Shown: positions 10,985-20,929 of the stretch, one piece after another
Layout of the letters: each line of letters begins with the position of its first letter
How positions within the stretch are numbered: position 1 is the first letter of the stretch
Source of the DNA: Isoetes taiwanensis
Taxonomy: Eukaryota > Streptophyta > Lycopodiopsida > Isoetales > Isoetaceae
Reading direction: 5' to 3'
Length of the DNA: 64,000 bases
Assembly (NCBI GenBank): GCA_021234155.1
Contig: JAJEKV010000002.1
Span: 16,469,428-16,533,427 of the forward strand
Notes under the pieces: generated by a model
What the model was told of the DNA's origin: nothing
Seen by the model: the letters and a program-made list of their open reading frames with translations, nothing else
Databases searched by the model: none
Translations under genes and position numbers: made by a program

Positions 10985-11870
10985 AAACTTCATCACCCCA
11001 TCTTTGAAAATGCTAAATGCAAGCCCATTGATCAAAGTGCTCAGGGAGGCCCTCGCATTTCTTAATGGTCATTCCCAACCACAGATCAAGTTTCATATTT
11101 TTTGCACCACAATGCGTGGAGCCTCGCACCAATGGCTCATGGCAAATAAAAGCCATTGGAAACAAAGTTGGGAGGATATAAAGGCAACATTTCTGGCCCA
11201 CTTGGTTCTTTGGATAATGATCAATAACATTTGAAACAACTCAATGACCTTCAACAACACGCTACGGAGTCTGCCCGGGACTTTGCTGGCCGTCTGCTTA
11301 TTCTCGTCGGCAAACTCAAAGAACATCCCATGCAAAGCTAGATTTTAGTATGGTTCCTACAAGGGCTGCCTCTAACTATTCGTCTCATGACAGAATAGTT
11401 ACGACCCAAGTCTTTGGCTCAGGCCATCGAATTGGTGAATCGGTCAATGTGTCTTCCATAGGTATTCCTTTGACAGACTTTCCTTTTATGCCGGTTCCTC
11501 ACACCTCTGTGACTCCTCAGCAGTCTCAACCACTGTATCACAATCAAATCTGGTGATATATTTGTAAGTATCAAGGCCGTCTTGCTAATGAGTTTAATTC
11601 TACTAATGGCCCGCCTCATTACAAACAGTGCAATATGTGTAATCACATCACGAAAGAATGCATGCATGCTAACCCCATGCCCTTCTGCTAGAAAATGGTC
11701 TTCCAGGTCCAAACTACACTTCAGCAGCAGTGTGGCCAGTCTTCACAACAACCTTTTGATCTTGCGAAAGCCCAATGTTATCATTATAGGGAATGGGGAC
11801 ACACCACTACGATGTGCCTTCAACTTCCTCAGGTTCAAGTTCAGTCTGTTCGTCTAAGGCATCCATTTAA
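10985..11870 (+). pseudogene. Ty3/gypsy gag remnant, multiply frameshifted
   Basis: Retrotransposon gag (capsid) coding debris across shifting frames. One frame gives KFHIFCTTMRGASHQWL and WEDIKATFLAHL; the next gives HATESARDFAGRLLILVGKL, the usual Ty3 gag order. Near 11780 a degraded zinc knuckle reads CYHYREWGHTTTMC: its second Cys is Tyr but the GH and last Cys remain. Stops and frame changes occur at least at 11231, 11341 and 11553. Protease and RT do not follow in the next 2.5 kb. A Ty3 integrase tail lies at 14.6 kb on the opposite strand, so it is not part of the same copy. Confidence 0.7.
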
Positions 11871-12029
11871 TGGGATTTTGATTTGTATACCATGTGGTGG
11901 CTTTTACAACATGTGTCTGTGTGTCTTTTTGTTTCCATTTGTTATTTTTTACCACTTTCTTATCTGGCTAATCTCTTTTAGATTCCACCCCGATCTGGCT
12001 CTCTCGACTTCAATCTCCTCTTGACCCTT

Positions 12030-12525
12030 GGCCATAATCTTCACCTTTGCCTTACATCCCCTAAGTTTCCGCCTTCTCCATTCGAACATAGCCATCTTAC
12101 CCTTTTCTGTATTTGAGCCTCTCTTTTGCTCGATCTACGCTTTCTTTGGCTATTCGTGGTAGGGTACGCATTTTGCTTGTCTCCATGGCGCATCTACATG
12201 ATTCGTGATTCTGCACAACACTTTTTCTCGTCGCCTGAGTTTGTAAATGAAAGTTCTCTGGTAGTCGGCAATCTCCTGTGTCCTTTGCGAGTCCCTTACT
12301 AGAATAGTATCGATTCGAACCATCGGATCATCATTCTGGGGAGAGATGAACACTATATATGTGCTTTCATTTCAGTTAGCCAGTTATTGGTGCCTTCTCA
12401 CAGCAACATTTCTTATTGCAATTTGGTTCCGTCCCTTCCCTCCCTTGTGTTTTTCCTTTGTACCTTTTATTGATATTATTCCTAGAAATGTTTATATTTA
12501 ATTTAATGTTCTCGATGTTAGTTAT
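12030..12525. other. Unassigned interval
   Basis: Pyrimidine-rich with no supported gene. It may be further Ty3 debris, but I see no protease or RT motif. Confidence 0.35.
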
Positions 12526-12527
12526 TA

Positions 12528-12745
12528 TTCTCCGTCCATTGGGTGATTTGTTGTTATTTTTTCCACCCGTTGGGTGATGCTATTATTATTTTCTCCACCC
12601 GTTGAATGATGCTATTATTTTCTCCACCCGTTGAATGATGCTATTATTATCTCCACCTGGGGGGTGATGCTGCCGCTGGTGGTGCTATGTACATTTTTCA
12701 CTCGTTGGGTAATGTTTTTTTTTTCACCAGTTGGTGGCGCTATTT
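12528..12745. repeat. Minisatellite with self-complementary core
   Basis: Six or seven imperfect units of ~30 bp of the form CTCCACCCGTTGGGTGATG followed by CTATTATTATTT. The core CACCC-GTT-GGGTG (for example 12564-12576) is a perfect 5-bp hairpin. Later units mutate one arm (GAATG). Confidence 0.8.
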
Positions 12746-14340
12746 TTCTATGTATATTTTTGGTACTTAAGTGTCACGGATGCTTATGATTTACTGGGTA
12801 TTTATTTTCTTTTTTAGGTGGTTGCTCGCTCGCAGTGCGCATTCTTCTTTTATTTGCTTAACAGTTAATGGGTATTTTCCATGTGTTCTGCTTTGCCAGA
12901 TTCAAGAAATCATGCGGTTCTGGTGCGTGTACATTCGGCTTTGCCACATGCTTGTCCATCTTTGGGCATTTTTCTCATATGTTTATCTTTCATCTTCGAA
13001 GAATCCTCGAGTTCATTGGCGACACTTTCTCATTAGGGTTTTTTTCGAAAATCCGAAAGGGTGGGTCTTTTTTGTAATCCTGAGGAGAAGTTGTCGCCAT
13101 TGTCCTCACTTTTATCTGTGCATACCGTATTATTTCAGTTTTATGAGGTAGCTCGACATTGTTCCTATGGTCGGCTCCCCAGTCATTTTTCCTCAAACAT
13201 TATACACTTTGCAGTGATGAATAACAAACCTATCACATTTTTTGTGTCCTTTGCGAGTCCCTTACCACAGTTGCCAAATGCACTTGCTTATCAAGATGTT
13301 GCTATGAAAGAAAAAATCTAGTATTCCCAATCCACCATGATTCTGAGAAATGCAACATTTGTACCAAGTTATTTTGCAATCTGCATCTTCTTCATTTCTG
13401 TCATGAACCTACACAAAAACAAGGAAACTACGCAAAGAATAACGTCATAACTTGGTGACCAGTGATCTGAATGGGACGATCTTTATTATTTTGTAAATCT
13501 CTCGGAGTCCAGTTCCTGAATATGGTGAGCAAACCCCTCCTCCCCTCCCTCCACCCGGGTCGGACTCCAATACTACTATTGATAATCCTGCCTAAGGGTG
13601 GCATTCACGCTGAACAAGTTTCACAAGGGCCGTAAAGTGTATTTTGCATTTTCTGGGGGACTCCTAACTCTGTTAACTTTCCCTACAACTTCTCCCTAGA
13701 AAAGCCTTGGCAAAATTTAAAAGCAGCAGTACAAATCTTGTCGTGTGTTTTTGTTGTCTAATAATGCACTTTTTAAGAGGCGATCAACGGTTAACTTTGA
13801 AAAGGAAGGTTTATTGTTTTCTTTCCAGAATAATGACTATCGAGGACAATCGATCATGAGAACAGAAGAATTATTATGGTAGAGAGTCAGGGGAAGTGGT
13901 CTACAGTGAAAGGGCTGTGGAAATATGTTAACCATTGATAGACTTCGAATAACCCAAGAATACCTTGTAATTTTTATTAAGGGACAAGTTTATTTGGAGA
14001 AAGAGATATTTATTTTTTTTAAAAGGTCAAGTCTATATAAAAAGAAGACTAACACGAAAGAAATACGCCATGATCGGGCAAAGAATCTGATACATGCCAA
14101 AGAAATAAGAATGCAATGGCCCGAAGGCAAGCAGGAACACGAGAGAAATGCCTAGAAGGCTCAAGACTGGCGTTGAACTGGAGTGGTTCGACAAGAAGGG
14201 GATGCCTCTATATATATCTAGGCCAATGGTCAGGATCGCGCCACTCTAATGGATGAGATCGTGCCAAGTGTTGCGCATGCATGTAGCTTCTAGAATTAAC
14301 TAGAATCTCTTAAAAAGCAATCTTTATATGAAAAAGATGT
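12746..14340. other. Unassigned interval
   Basis: No recognised gene. Open frames at 12771-13151 and its shadows carry no known domain. The rest is AT-rich. Confidence 0.35.
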
Positions 14341-14349
14341 GACAAAAAT

Positions 14350-14455
14350 GTTTTAAAAAGTCTTGGTAGTGCACTTGGCAAAGGTGCATGATTTGCAGCT
14401 AGAAGGCTGTGAGTTCAAGCCTTGCTTTATACAACTACCCTTTTTGCATCCTTGT
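14350..14455 (+). mobile_element. tRNA-derived SINE head
   Basis: An A-box-like TAGTGCACTTGG (~14367-14378) is followed ~35 bp later by a B-box-like GAGTTCAAGCC (14411-14421). The spacing and the TTCAAGCC core suggest a tRNA-related pol III promoter of a SINE. Tail and target duplication are not resolved. Confidence 0.4.
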
Positions 14456-14591
14456 GATGACCATCTTTTGTATATATGAGTAAAATACTCGTAGGGTCTC
14501 GTATGATTGTCACACCATCCCCGTCCTACGGCGGTGATGAGTCCTCGGAGCTGGAGATTCCTAGGTTAGATTCTTGCCAAGTTCCCAGTTT

Positions 14592-14997
14592 CTATTCACT
14601 TGGTGAGTAACCTTCCCAATTGACAAAGTAATACAATTGTCGGCGCAGAAACTTGGAGTCCAAAATCTCTCGAATCTCGAACTTCTCATGATCATCAATT
14701 TCCACTAATGGTGACAGCAGAGGAATGCCATCCGGCAAAGGATTAACTGTGTAGTGATCCAAGAACGAAATATGAAATATTGGATGGAGACGAACAACTG
14801 GAAGGAGCTCGAGCCGAAATACCACATTGTTGATTTGGGTCGTGATCCAGTAAGGACCAAGGCGACGATAATCAAGCTTGCTGTAGGGACGTGAGATAGG
14901 GAGGTTCCTACAAAGAACCCAAACAAGGTTACCAATATGAAATGTAGGAGTTGCCTGCCGTTGTAAATCGGCATAATGCCCGGATGCTTGTTGATGG
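14592..14997 (-). pseudogene. Ty3/gypsy integrase C terminus with chromodomain
   Basis: Minus-strand tail of a chromovirus-type Ty3 polyprotein. Reading down from ~14990: QASGHYADLQRQATP, then GNLVWV and KLDYRRLGPYWI (integrase C-terminal GPY/F-type module), then LHPIFHISFLDHY and finally FVNWEGYSPSE. The last is the chromodomain signature (usually V.W.GY). It is truncated at both ends, abutting a LINE piece at ~14998 and lacking catalytic integrase residues. It is a fragment only. Confidence 0.8.
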
Positions 14998-15475
14998 TTG
15001 GAGACTTCAACATGGTTGAAAGTATGGCAAACAAGGCAGGATACAACACTGAGATAATCTCAGTGTTTGAGAAGGAGCAATGGTTGGGCTTGCTGTCTGA
15101 TTTGCAAATGACAGAACTATAGGGAGATATTGGATTTACTTGGTATACTAGATGGGTTGGAGAAGGCAAGGCATATGTTCAGCATGACATGTGTCATGCA
15201 AATCAAATAGCATTAAATGCTCATCTTGCATTATATCGACATAATCTCTTGGAGAACTCTATATCAGATCATAACCTACAATTGATCGGCAGAAATCCAA
15301 TGGATAGTGCCAAGCCATTTAGGACGGTCTTCAAGCTAAACACGAGATGGTTGAAGAATGAACAATTTAAAGAGCAATGCCAAAGGATTTGGGTTGCGGA
15401 GAGTGTGCATAAAAGAGGCATGGAAGCAATGATTTCATCACTTACGAACATTAAAAACTTTGCCAAAGTCTAGGA
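14998..15475 (+). pseudogene. LINE ORF2 endonuclease fragment
   Basis: Plus-strand piece of a LINE endonuclease and its linker. It starts at VGDFNMVES (GDFN motif), continues EKEQWLGLLSDLQM, meets a stop at 15118-15120, then has GFTWYTRW and SDHNLQLIG (the SDH catalytic motif region) and FKLNTRWLKNEQF. The order matches the element at 6.2 kb but the residues differ clearly, so it is another lineage or an older copy. It ends near 15475 with a stop. No RT follows. Confidence 0.75.
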
Positions 15476-16825
15476 TAAGAATAAAATAAAGGTTGAAAGA
15501 GCTGAGTTGGAGCCTTTATTTGAGGAGCTTGTTAGAATTAAGGGAGAAGGCATCAATACAAGCATCAGAGAAAAAGAAGTTATTAATATTGTAAAATATT
15601 TCTGATTTTAGAGTTTTTAAAATAAAAGTAATCAAGTTGAGAAAAATTTGAAGTGACTCTCTATGATATTCCTTTAAATGTGCACAATAGATATCAAATG
15701 CAGTGCATCCACCTTAGACATACTGCTTTTATTAAGTTCGGCATCATCCTCGATTATGTCTGATGCACTTTACTTAATTTGAACTCATCATCTTCTGGTC
15801 ATTCTAGCAAGGAGGTATTACATATGTTATTCTTCATGTTTATGGCATCTTTGGCTGGGCCTGTTGGTTGGGTAGACATTCATTTGTTCTATGCGTTTAG
15901 AAGGTGCAAAATACTGCAATTTCTTAATAACAGAGGTAATCATTATATCAGGCATATCCTATTTTTGTTGTATCGTTTGATATATCTATTTGCAAATTAA
16001 GCGAGAGATCCTAGGTAATACATGTTCCGCCTTCATTCCCATTCTTCATTCAATGTAGTTTTGTCCTTACTTCTGTTATTTTTCTACATGGTATTATGTG
16101 TCCCATATGGTTTCTTGCCTCTAATCTTTTCCAACAGTGTTAAGAAAATGACCTTAATTTGGTGGACATAATCGCGTATAACCATCAAATCAAAAGCATG
16201 TTATGCTTCATACATGCTTTTCTTCTATTGTGCTATGCATAGTGACCAGTAAAATCGTGAAGCTGTTACGAACCAAAGGTTAGCCAGTAATCAAAAGATC
16301 AAACATCTAGTAAACCAACAATAAAACATTAAAGATTCTCAAAACCAGGCCTTTAGCCCTAAGCTCTCCATCCAACCGGACCACTCAGTTAGCAATATCA
16401 GGCTGGAATATAAAGACAGTAAGGCATATATGACAATTAGTTTCCTTTTGTAGCTCCTTTCTCGAGCTAGGAGTCCTCAATATGATACACCAAGAGTAAG
16501 GTTCTAGGACAATAACAGGATATTAAACAAGAACAACAAAGCTCTAGGAAAAAGGTAATGGCTTTCTAGGAATCAGATTCAAGAGTGAATGAGTAGAGCA
16601 GTCTTTCTTGAACCCCTACCACGCTTCCATCCATAACTCTCTTTTTTTTTTTTTTGAAGAATATAAGAATATATTAAACCACTAGAACCATCTATAACTC
16701 TCTTATTCCCACCCACGAGTTATGGGAATTGCAGCCCCAATTCAGAAACTAGACTCCGAAACGGTTCCTGTGAAGTAAATATGGCTTCAATCGGACCTCT
16801 AGTTGCGAAGATATCGCCAATTGAA
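15476..16825. other. Unassigned interval
   Basis: AT-rich. 15476-15600 may continue the LINE in frame fragments. Nothing else is supported. Confidence 0.35.
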
Positions 16826-16914
16826 GTTCAGGTTCTATTTATAGAAGTCTCTTTGACTTTTGCCTTTGCCTTTGCCTTTTGTTCCCAACCATGATATATA
16901 CTAACTCTATATGA

Positions 16915-17400
16915 AGAAGCGTAGGATCATCGCGTCCATTCGAACAGGGGCCCACCATCTTCGGCTTGAGACGGGTCGGTGGGTTAGAGAGCCGCGCCAG
17001 GACAGGCTTTGTCAGTGTTGCCCGCTGGGGGTTGTTGAGGATGAAAGCCATGCCTTCCAGAGCTGTCCAGCCTATAGTCAGATTCGGGCTCGCTACATTC
17101 TCTTGGTGCGACCTGGTCTGCCCCTGCACGAGCTACTCAGTACGCCGTCAGTTCGATCCCTTGTTTTGGATCTGCGGACTCACCTCTGCCCCCGAGCGCC
17201 TACCTGAGGTGCCAGGAATTCATGTGTATATGTATATTTGTACAGCTGCCAGCAGGCTTGTTGCTGCGACGGTTTTTCCCTCCTAAGGGGGGGTCTTTTA
17301 ATCCGGGTAGCAACGAGCTTGCTGCACCCGTGTAATTTGGGTCCCATAGGCCGATTGGCCTCCGCGGACGATAAAAGAACCTTCCTTCCTTCCTTCCTTC
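16915..17400 (+). mobile_element. 5'-truncated LINE with zf-RVT tail and (TTCC)n end
   Basis: Encodes the last ~97 residues of a LINE ORF2: KKRRIIASIRTGAHHLR, then the zinc-binding CQCCPLGVVEDESHAFQSCP (zf-RVT type), then a stop at 17205. A 3' UTR with the shared hairpin (GTTGCTGC arm, GTAGCAAC arm, 17260-17315) follows, then CGGACGATAAAA and a (TTCC)4-5 tail to 17400. The open frame is intact, suggesting a young insertion. It lies inside one copy of a direct repeat whose second copy lacks it. Confidence 0.85.
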
Positions 17401-17565
17401 CAATGCTTAATCATATTGGCCACTCCCCCGAGCTCATTGCTAGATATTAATCTTAAACCATATCAATTCCTCCCCTTCTCGGGATTGATCGTCCTCGATC
17501 AAGAAATTATATGGAAAATTAGCATAACCAAATTTATGGCTACAACCTGCATAATCAGAAATAAT

Positions 17566-17775
17566 CAAGTCCAGCCCTTCCGGCTAAAAATTTCCAAGTC
17601 CAGCCCTTTAGGCTAAAAATTTTCCAAGTCCAGCCCTTTAGGCTAAAAATTTCCAAGTCCAACCCTTTAGGCTAAAAATTTTTAAGTCCAACCCTTTAGG
17701 CTAAAAAATTTCAAGTCCAGCCCTTTAGGCTAAAATTTTTCCAAGTCCACCTCTTTAGGCTCAAAAATGTTCCAA
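17566..17775. repeat. Tandem array, seven ~29-bp units
   Basis: Units of CAAGTCCAGCCCTTTAGG plus CTAAAAATTTC repeat about seven times with point changes. The first unit has CTTCCGG for CTTTAGG. AGCC and GGCT flank each CTTTA, giving a tiny hairpin per unit. Confidence 0.9.
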
Positions 17776-18441
17776 CTCCAACTAGTATGCTACAGACATA
17801 TTAGTTGTCTCAAGATTTACTATACACTACATAAAGAAAAGAACATCGTTTACTTCCACCTTGGAATTCCCCTAAGACAAATGTAACTTAAATATCTGTT
17901 TACCTTATAGCCACAAACACCTAAAACTTAGGTTGCTCAGGTGCCAATAAGAAGGTAAGAATATCTCCCAAAATAATTCCCTGCATGACAATTTCTATGT
18001 CCTGCGAAAAACTCAATCTTGACATTAGAACTTGCAAACCCAACCAAATGGTATGGGTTCTATTTTATAGAAGTCTCTGCGACTTTAGCCTTTTTGGCTT
18101 GCCTTTAGCCTTTGCCTTTGCCTTTGTTCCCAACCATGATATATACTAACTCTATATGATTTCGCTCAATGCTTAATCATATTGGCCACTCCCTCGAGCT
18201 CATTGTTAGATATTAACCTTAAACCATATCAGAAGCATTGAGCTCCTCCATACACATTAACCTTTTTACTACTCAAGTGTTGTGCACATGCTATATATTT
18301 GGCTATTCAAAGCCAATAATTCCCAAAAAACCAAATTGCAACATGGTAAACACATTCCATATCGATTTATGGCGTGATTTCAAAACTAAGGTTGAGCTAT
18401 CTCAAAACTAAGATTGAAAGAGCGAGAATTCAAAACAGTTT

Positions 18442-18622
18442 ATGAAGAAATTAAAGTACGGCATTAAAGTGAGAGTAGAAACAAATTACAGAAATTAAGT
18501 CTTTATATTATCAGAAAAATATATTACAGTTAAAGCAAGTTGAAGAAATTAAAGTACAACATTTAAGTGAGACTAGAAACAAATTAAAGGAATTAAGTCT
18601 TTATATTATCAGAAAAATATTT
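18442..18622. repeat. Direct tandem duplication, ~99-bp period
   Basis: GAAGAAATTAAAGTACGGCA through TATTATCAGAAAAATAT at 18442-18525 is repeated at 18541-18622 with few changes. Confidence 0.85.
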
Positions 18623-19655
18623 TACATAAGGCCTTTTATTAGAGTTGCCCAGCTCTTTGATTCAAAATAACAAAAGTTCAAGACAGTTTTAGAAGATGCC
18701 TAGCTCCATTCAAAATCTTAAGGTGAGGCTCATCTCGCTTTCATGAGAAAAACAATCCCCTCATAAATATTGTACTATGGCTAAAACAAAGTCAACCACA
18801 TCTTAGGACTTTCTTTTACATGGGACTTTATTTTCTGAACATATATAATTGAGTGTTAAATTATTCTTTTTTCTTTTCTTTTTTTGTTCTCAAGTTTCTC
18901 CGCCGCAATTTAAATCTACTTATGCATGCCACGTCTTTTTGCATCCTTGGAGACCACGCCGCCTTCGACGAGCTGTGTGGAGCATATTTTTTCTTATGGT
19001 GATTTTTCCGTTGCTGCTGTAGCCAATGTCGCATCCTCGAATCCTTCAAATCCTTCAAGATCATTTTTTCGCTACAATCATCTATTTTCTTCCCGTTAAT
19101 GGTGGTTCTGTCGATGGACCTTCTATCAGGATATTTTATGGTGAATGATCTACTCATAGCCTTCAATAACCCAATAATTTATGACTTTATATGTTGCCAG
19201 GCAGAATCGGCTCAATCTAAGACTTTCACAATCAAATTCACAGCTCGACATCTCTTTAAGCTATGCAGTGGTTCTCAGTTCTCTGTTGATGTTGGATGCA
19301 AGCATAACTGTAATAAGTTTAACTAGAAAGGTATAGTTTTCTATCGGCATGGCCACAGAGGGCAAAAGAAATAGAGCATAAAAGTATAGCGCCAAAGCCA
19401 TAGCCAAGTGCTTCTTTCTTGCATTACATGCTTTGTCGCCTTTGATTCATCTCTATTGCAGATTCATGAAGCCTTTGTTGTCCATGTCCATGCTTTACTT
19501 CGGGGCACTTGTTGATCTGCCTACAATGTCTAAATGGACATACGTGAAACCATAGACCATACTGTTGAAACAATTGAATGGTTTTATATGCAAATGAAAT
19601 AAAAAGAAAAAATAGAAAAAATGACATCGACATAAGGTTTGATACAACCTACACA
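18623..19655. other. Unassigned interval
   Basis: No supported gene. The minus-strand frame 18861-19166 is Lys/Arg-rich low-complexity sequence and probably chance. Confidence 0.35.
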
Positions 19656-19659
19656 ATGG

Positions 19660-20165
19660 TATGGATCTTCCTCCTTGAAGCTTGCTGGAAGGAGAATCGA
19701 AGCCATATCAATCCATGCTTGCCAGAGGTCCACATAGCGGTACCTGTTTACATGTTTGCCCATGAAGAAGCACATGACGATTGTGTCCGTTCGAACTGGC
19801 GCACACCCCCTCAGATGGGCCCAGGAAGAGCTAGAAAACATGATCTGTCAATGCTGTTAAATGGGAGTAATTGAAGATGGATGTCACACCCTTCAGAATT
19901 GCGCAGCATTTGCACTTATCCGCGTATGATATACTTACACCTTCAGTAATGGCATACGTGCTATAGACATGCGAGCTCAATTGTGTCCCTCGTTACACTA
20001 GCATGTACAACTGTACAGTTTATCAACGAGCTTACTACTGCTAAGGTTTATCCCTCAAAAATACTTTGGGGCAGGGATTTTTAAATCCTATACAACAATA
20101 GGCCTGCTGTGTTCTTACTTTTTTTTTTTTTTTTTTTGGTCCAATAGCCCCCTTGCTCTGTATTA
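19660..20165 (+). mobile_element. Strongly decayed LINE 3' end
   Basis: Matches the family at 16.9 kb through GAAGAAGCACATGACGATTG, GTCCGTTCGAACTGG and the zf-RVT region (CAATGCTGTTAAATGGG, GAAGATGGATGTCACACC), with stops. Then TACTGCTAAGGTTTATCCC and the G-rich loop at 20035-20095. The usual microsatellite tail is replaced by a T run. Confidence 0.65.
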
Positions 20166-20800
20166 TGGTTATGGACAATAAAGTTCAATTAAACCTAATA
20201 GAATTCTCTTCTGCATTATACAAAAATTTGCAAGATATGTAGTCCGACAACATTTTTTACCCATGTTATGCGCAACAGATTGACAATTTTTTTTTTCTTT
20301 TAGGTGGCTATGTGCTCATAGCCTGGTTTCTCTTTTGTTGGCTCTACTTGCATGCTTAGTATTCTTCTTCAGCCTCGATATACATGCATTATGTTTTGGT
20401 GCTATATGTACATTGCATCGTAGTATTTTTCACAACACTATATTTTTACATCAAAATAACATGTAATGGCTGCTCTAGTGCAGTGGCAGCCGCATGATGC
20501 AAGAATATTCCCTCGGATATTCTCTCTAGGAGCATTGCAGTCGTACACGTCATTGGGAGATGGGGTCAAACGCTTATGTGGCCCTATTACTTAGGCATCT
20601 TGACAACCATTACAGAAGCAGATAATTCTGCATTGACCCCAAATTAGAATAGAGTCTAAAATAGCCACGCTACTGAAAATAGAATGGATTGTATGAAAAG
20701 CTTTCTCTGCATGCCACCAGAGAGTTGAGACAGTCGTCTGCAGCTACCAAGGAAGGCCGCAGCAACATAAGTCCCTGCCCTGCTGCAAGTACACCTGGAA
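20166..20800. other. Unassigned interval
   Basis: No gene supported. Confidence 0.35.
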
Positions 20801-20807
20801 GGAGAAA

Positions 20808-20860
20808 ACAGATTGGGGGATTCGAACCCCCTGCGCAATGCACAGCTCCAAGCAATCTGC
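20808..20860 (-). other. tRNA-like minihelix
   Basis: On the minus strand, GCAGATT (20860-20854) pairs with AATCTGT (20814-20808). Inside is a perfect T arm of GGGGG, TTCGAAT, CCCCC (20831-20815), with a TTTT tract just after. D and anticodon arms are missing: only 22 nt separate acceptor strand and T arm. It is either a deleted tRNA gene or a SINE head. The B box GGTTCGAATCC is canonical. Confidence 0.5.
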
Positions 20861-20929
20861 CCGCCCTTAAAGGGCAGGGGCTATTCCCATGCACATGCAC
20901 ATGCAATCAGACCATGATTTTTCCCTAAT

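Larger units (their letters stand above)
16828..18240. repeat. Dispersed direct repeat, one copy split by a LINE
   Basis: A ~170-bp sequence (TCTATTTATAGAAGTCTC..., GCCTTTGCCTTTGCC, CCCAACCATGATATATAC..., ATGCTTAATCATATTGGCC) occurs at 16828-16914 plus 17401-17465 and again uninterrupted at 18052-18233. The first copy is interrupted exactly where the LINE 3' end (16915-17400) lies, so the second copy serves as the empty site. Confidence 0.85.

Noticed and set aside
12771-13151. 126-codon open frame
   Set aside because: Low-complexity aromatic-rich translation typical of AT-rich non-coding DNA.
17566-17775. Possible CRISPR-like array
   Set aside because: Units are contiguous ~29-bp tandem repeats without unique spacers, in a plant nuclear context.
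18861-19166. Lys/Arg-rich 101-codon minus frame
   Set aside because: Arises from an A/T- and C/T-rich tract; no conserved motif.
20808-20860. Functional tRNA gene
   Set aside because: D arm and anticodon arm are absent; only the acceptor-like stem and T arm fold.
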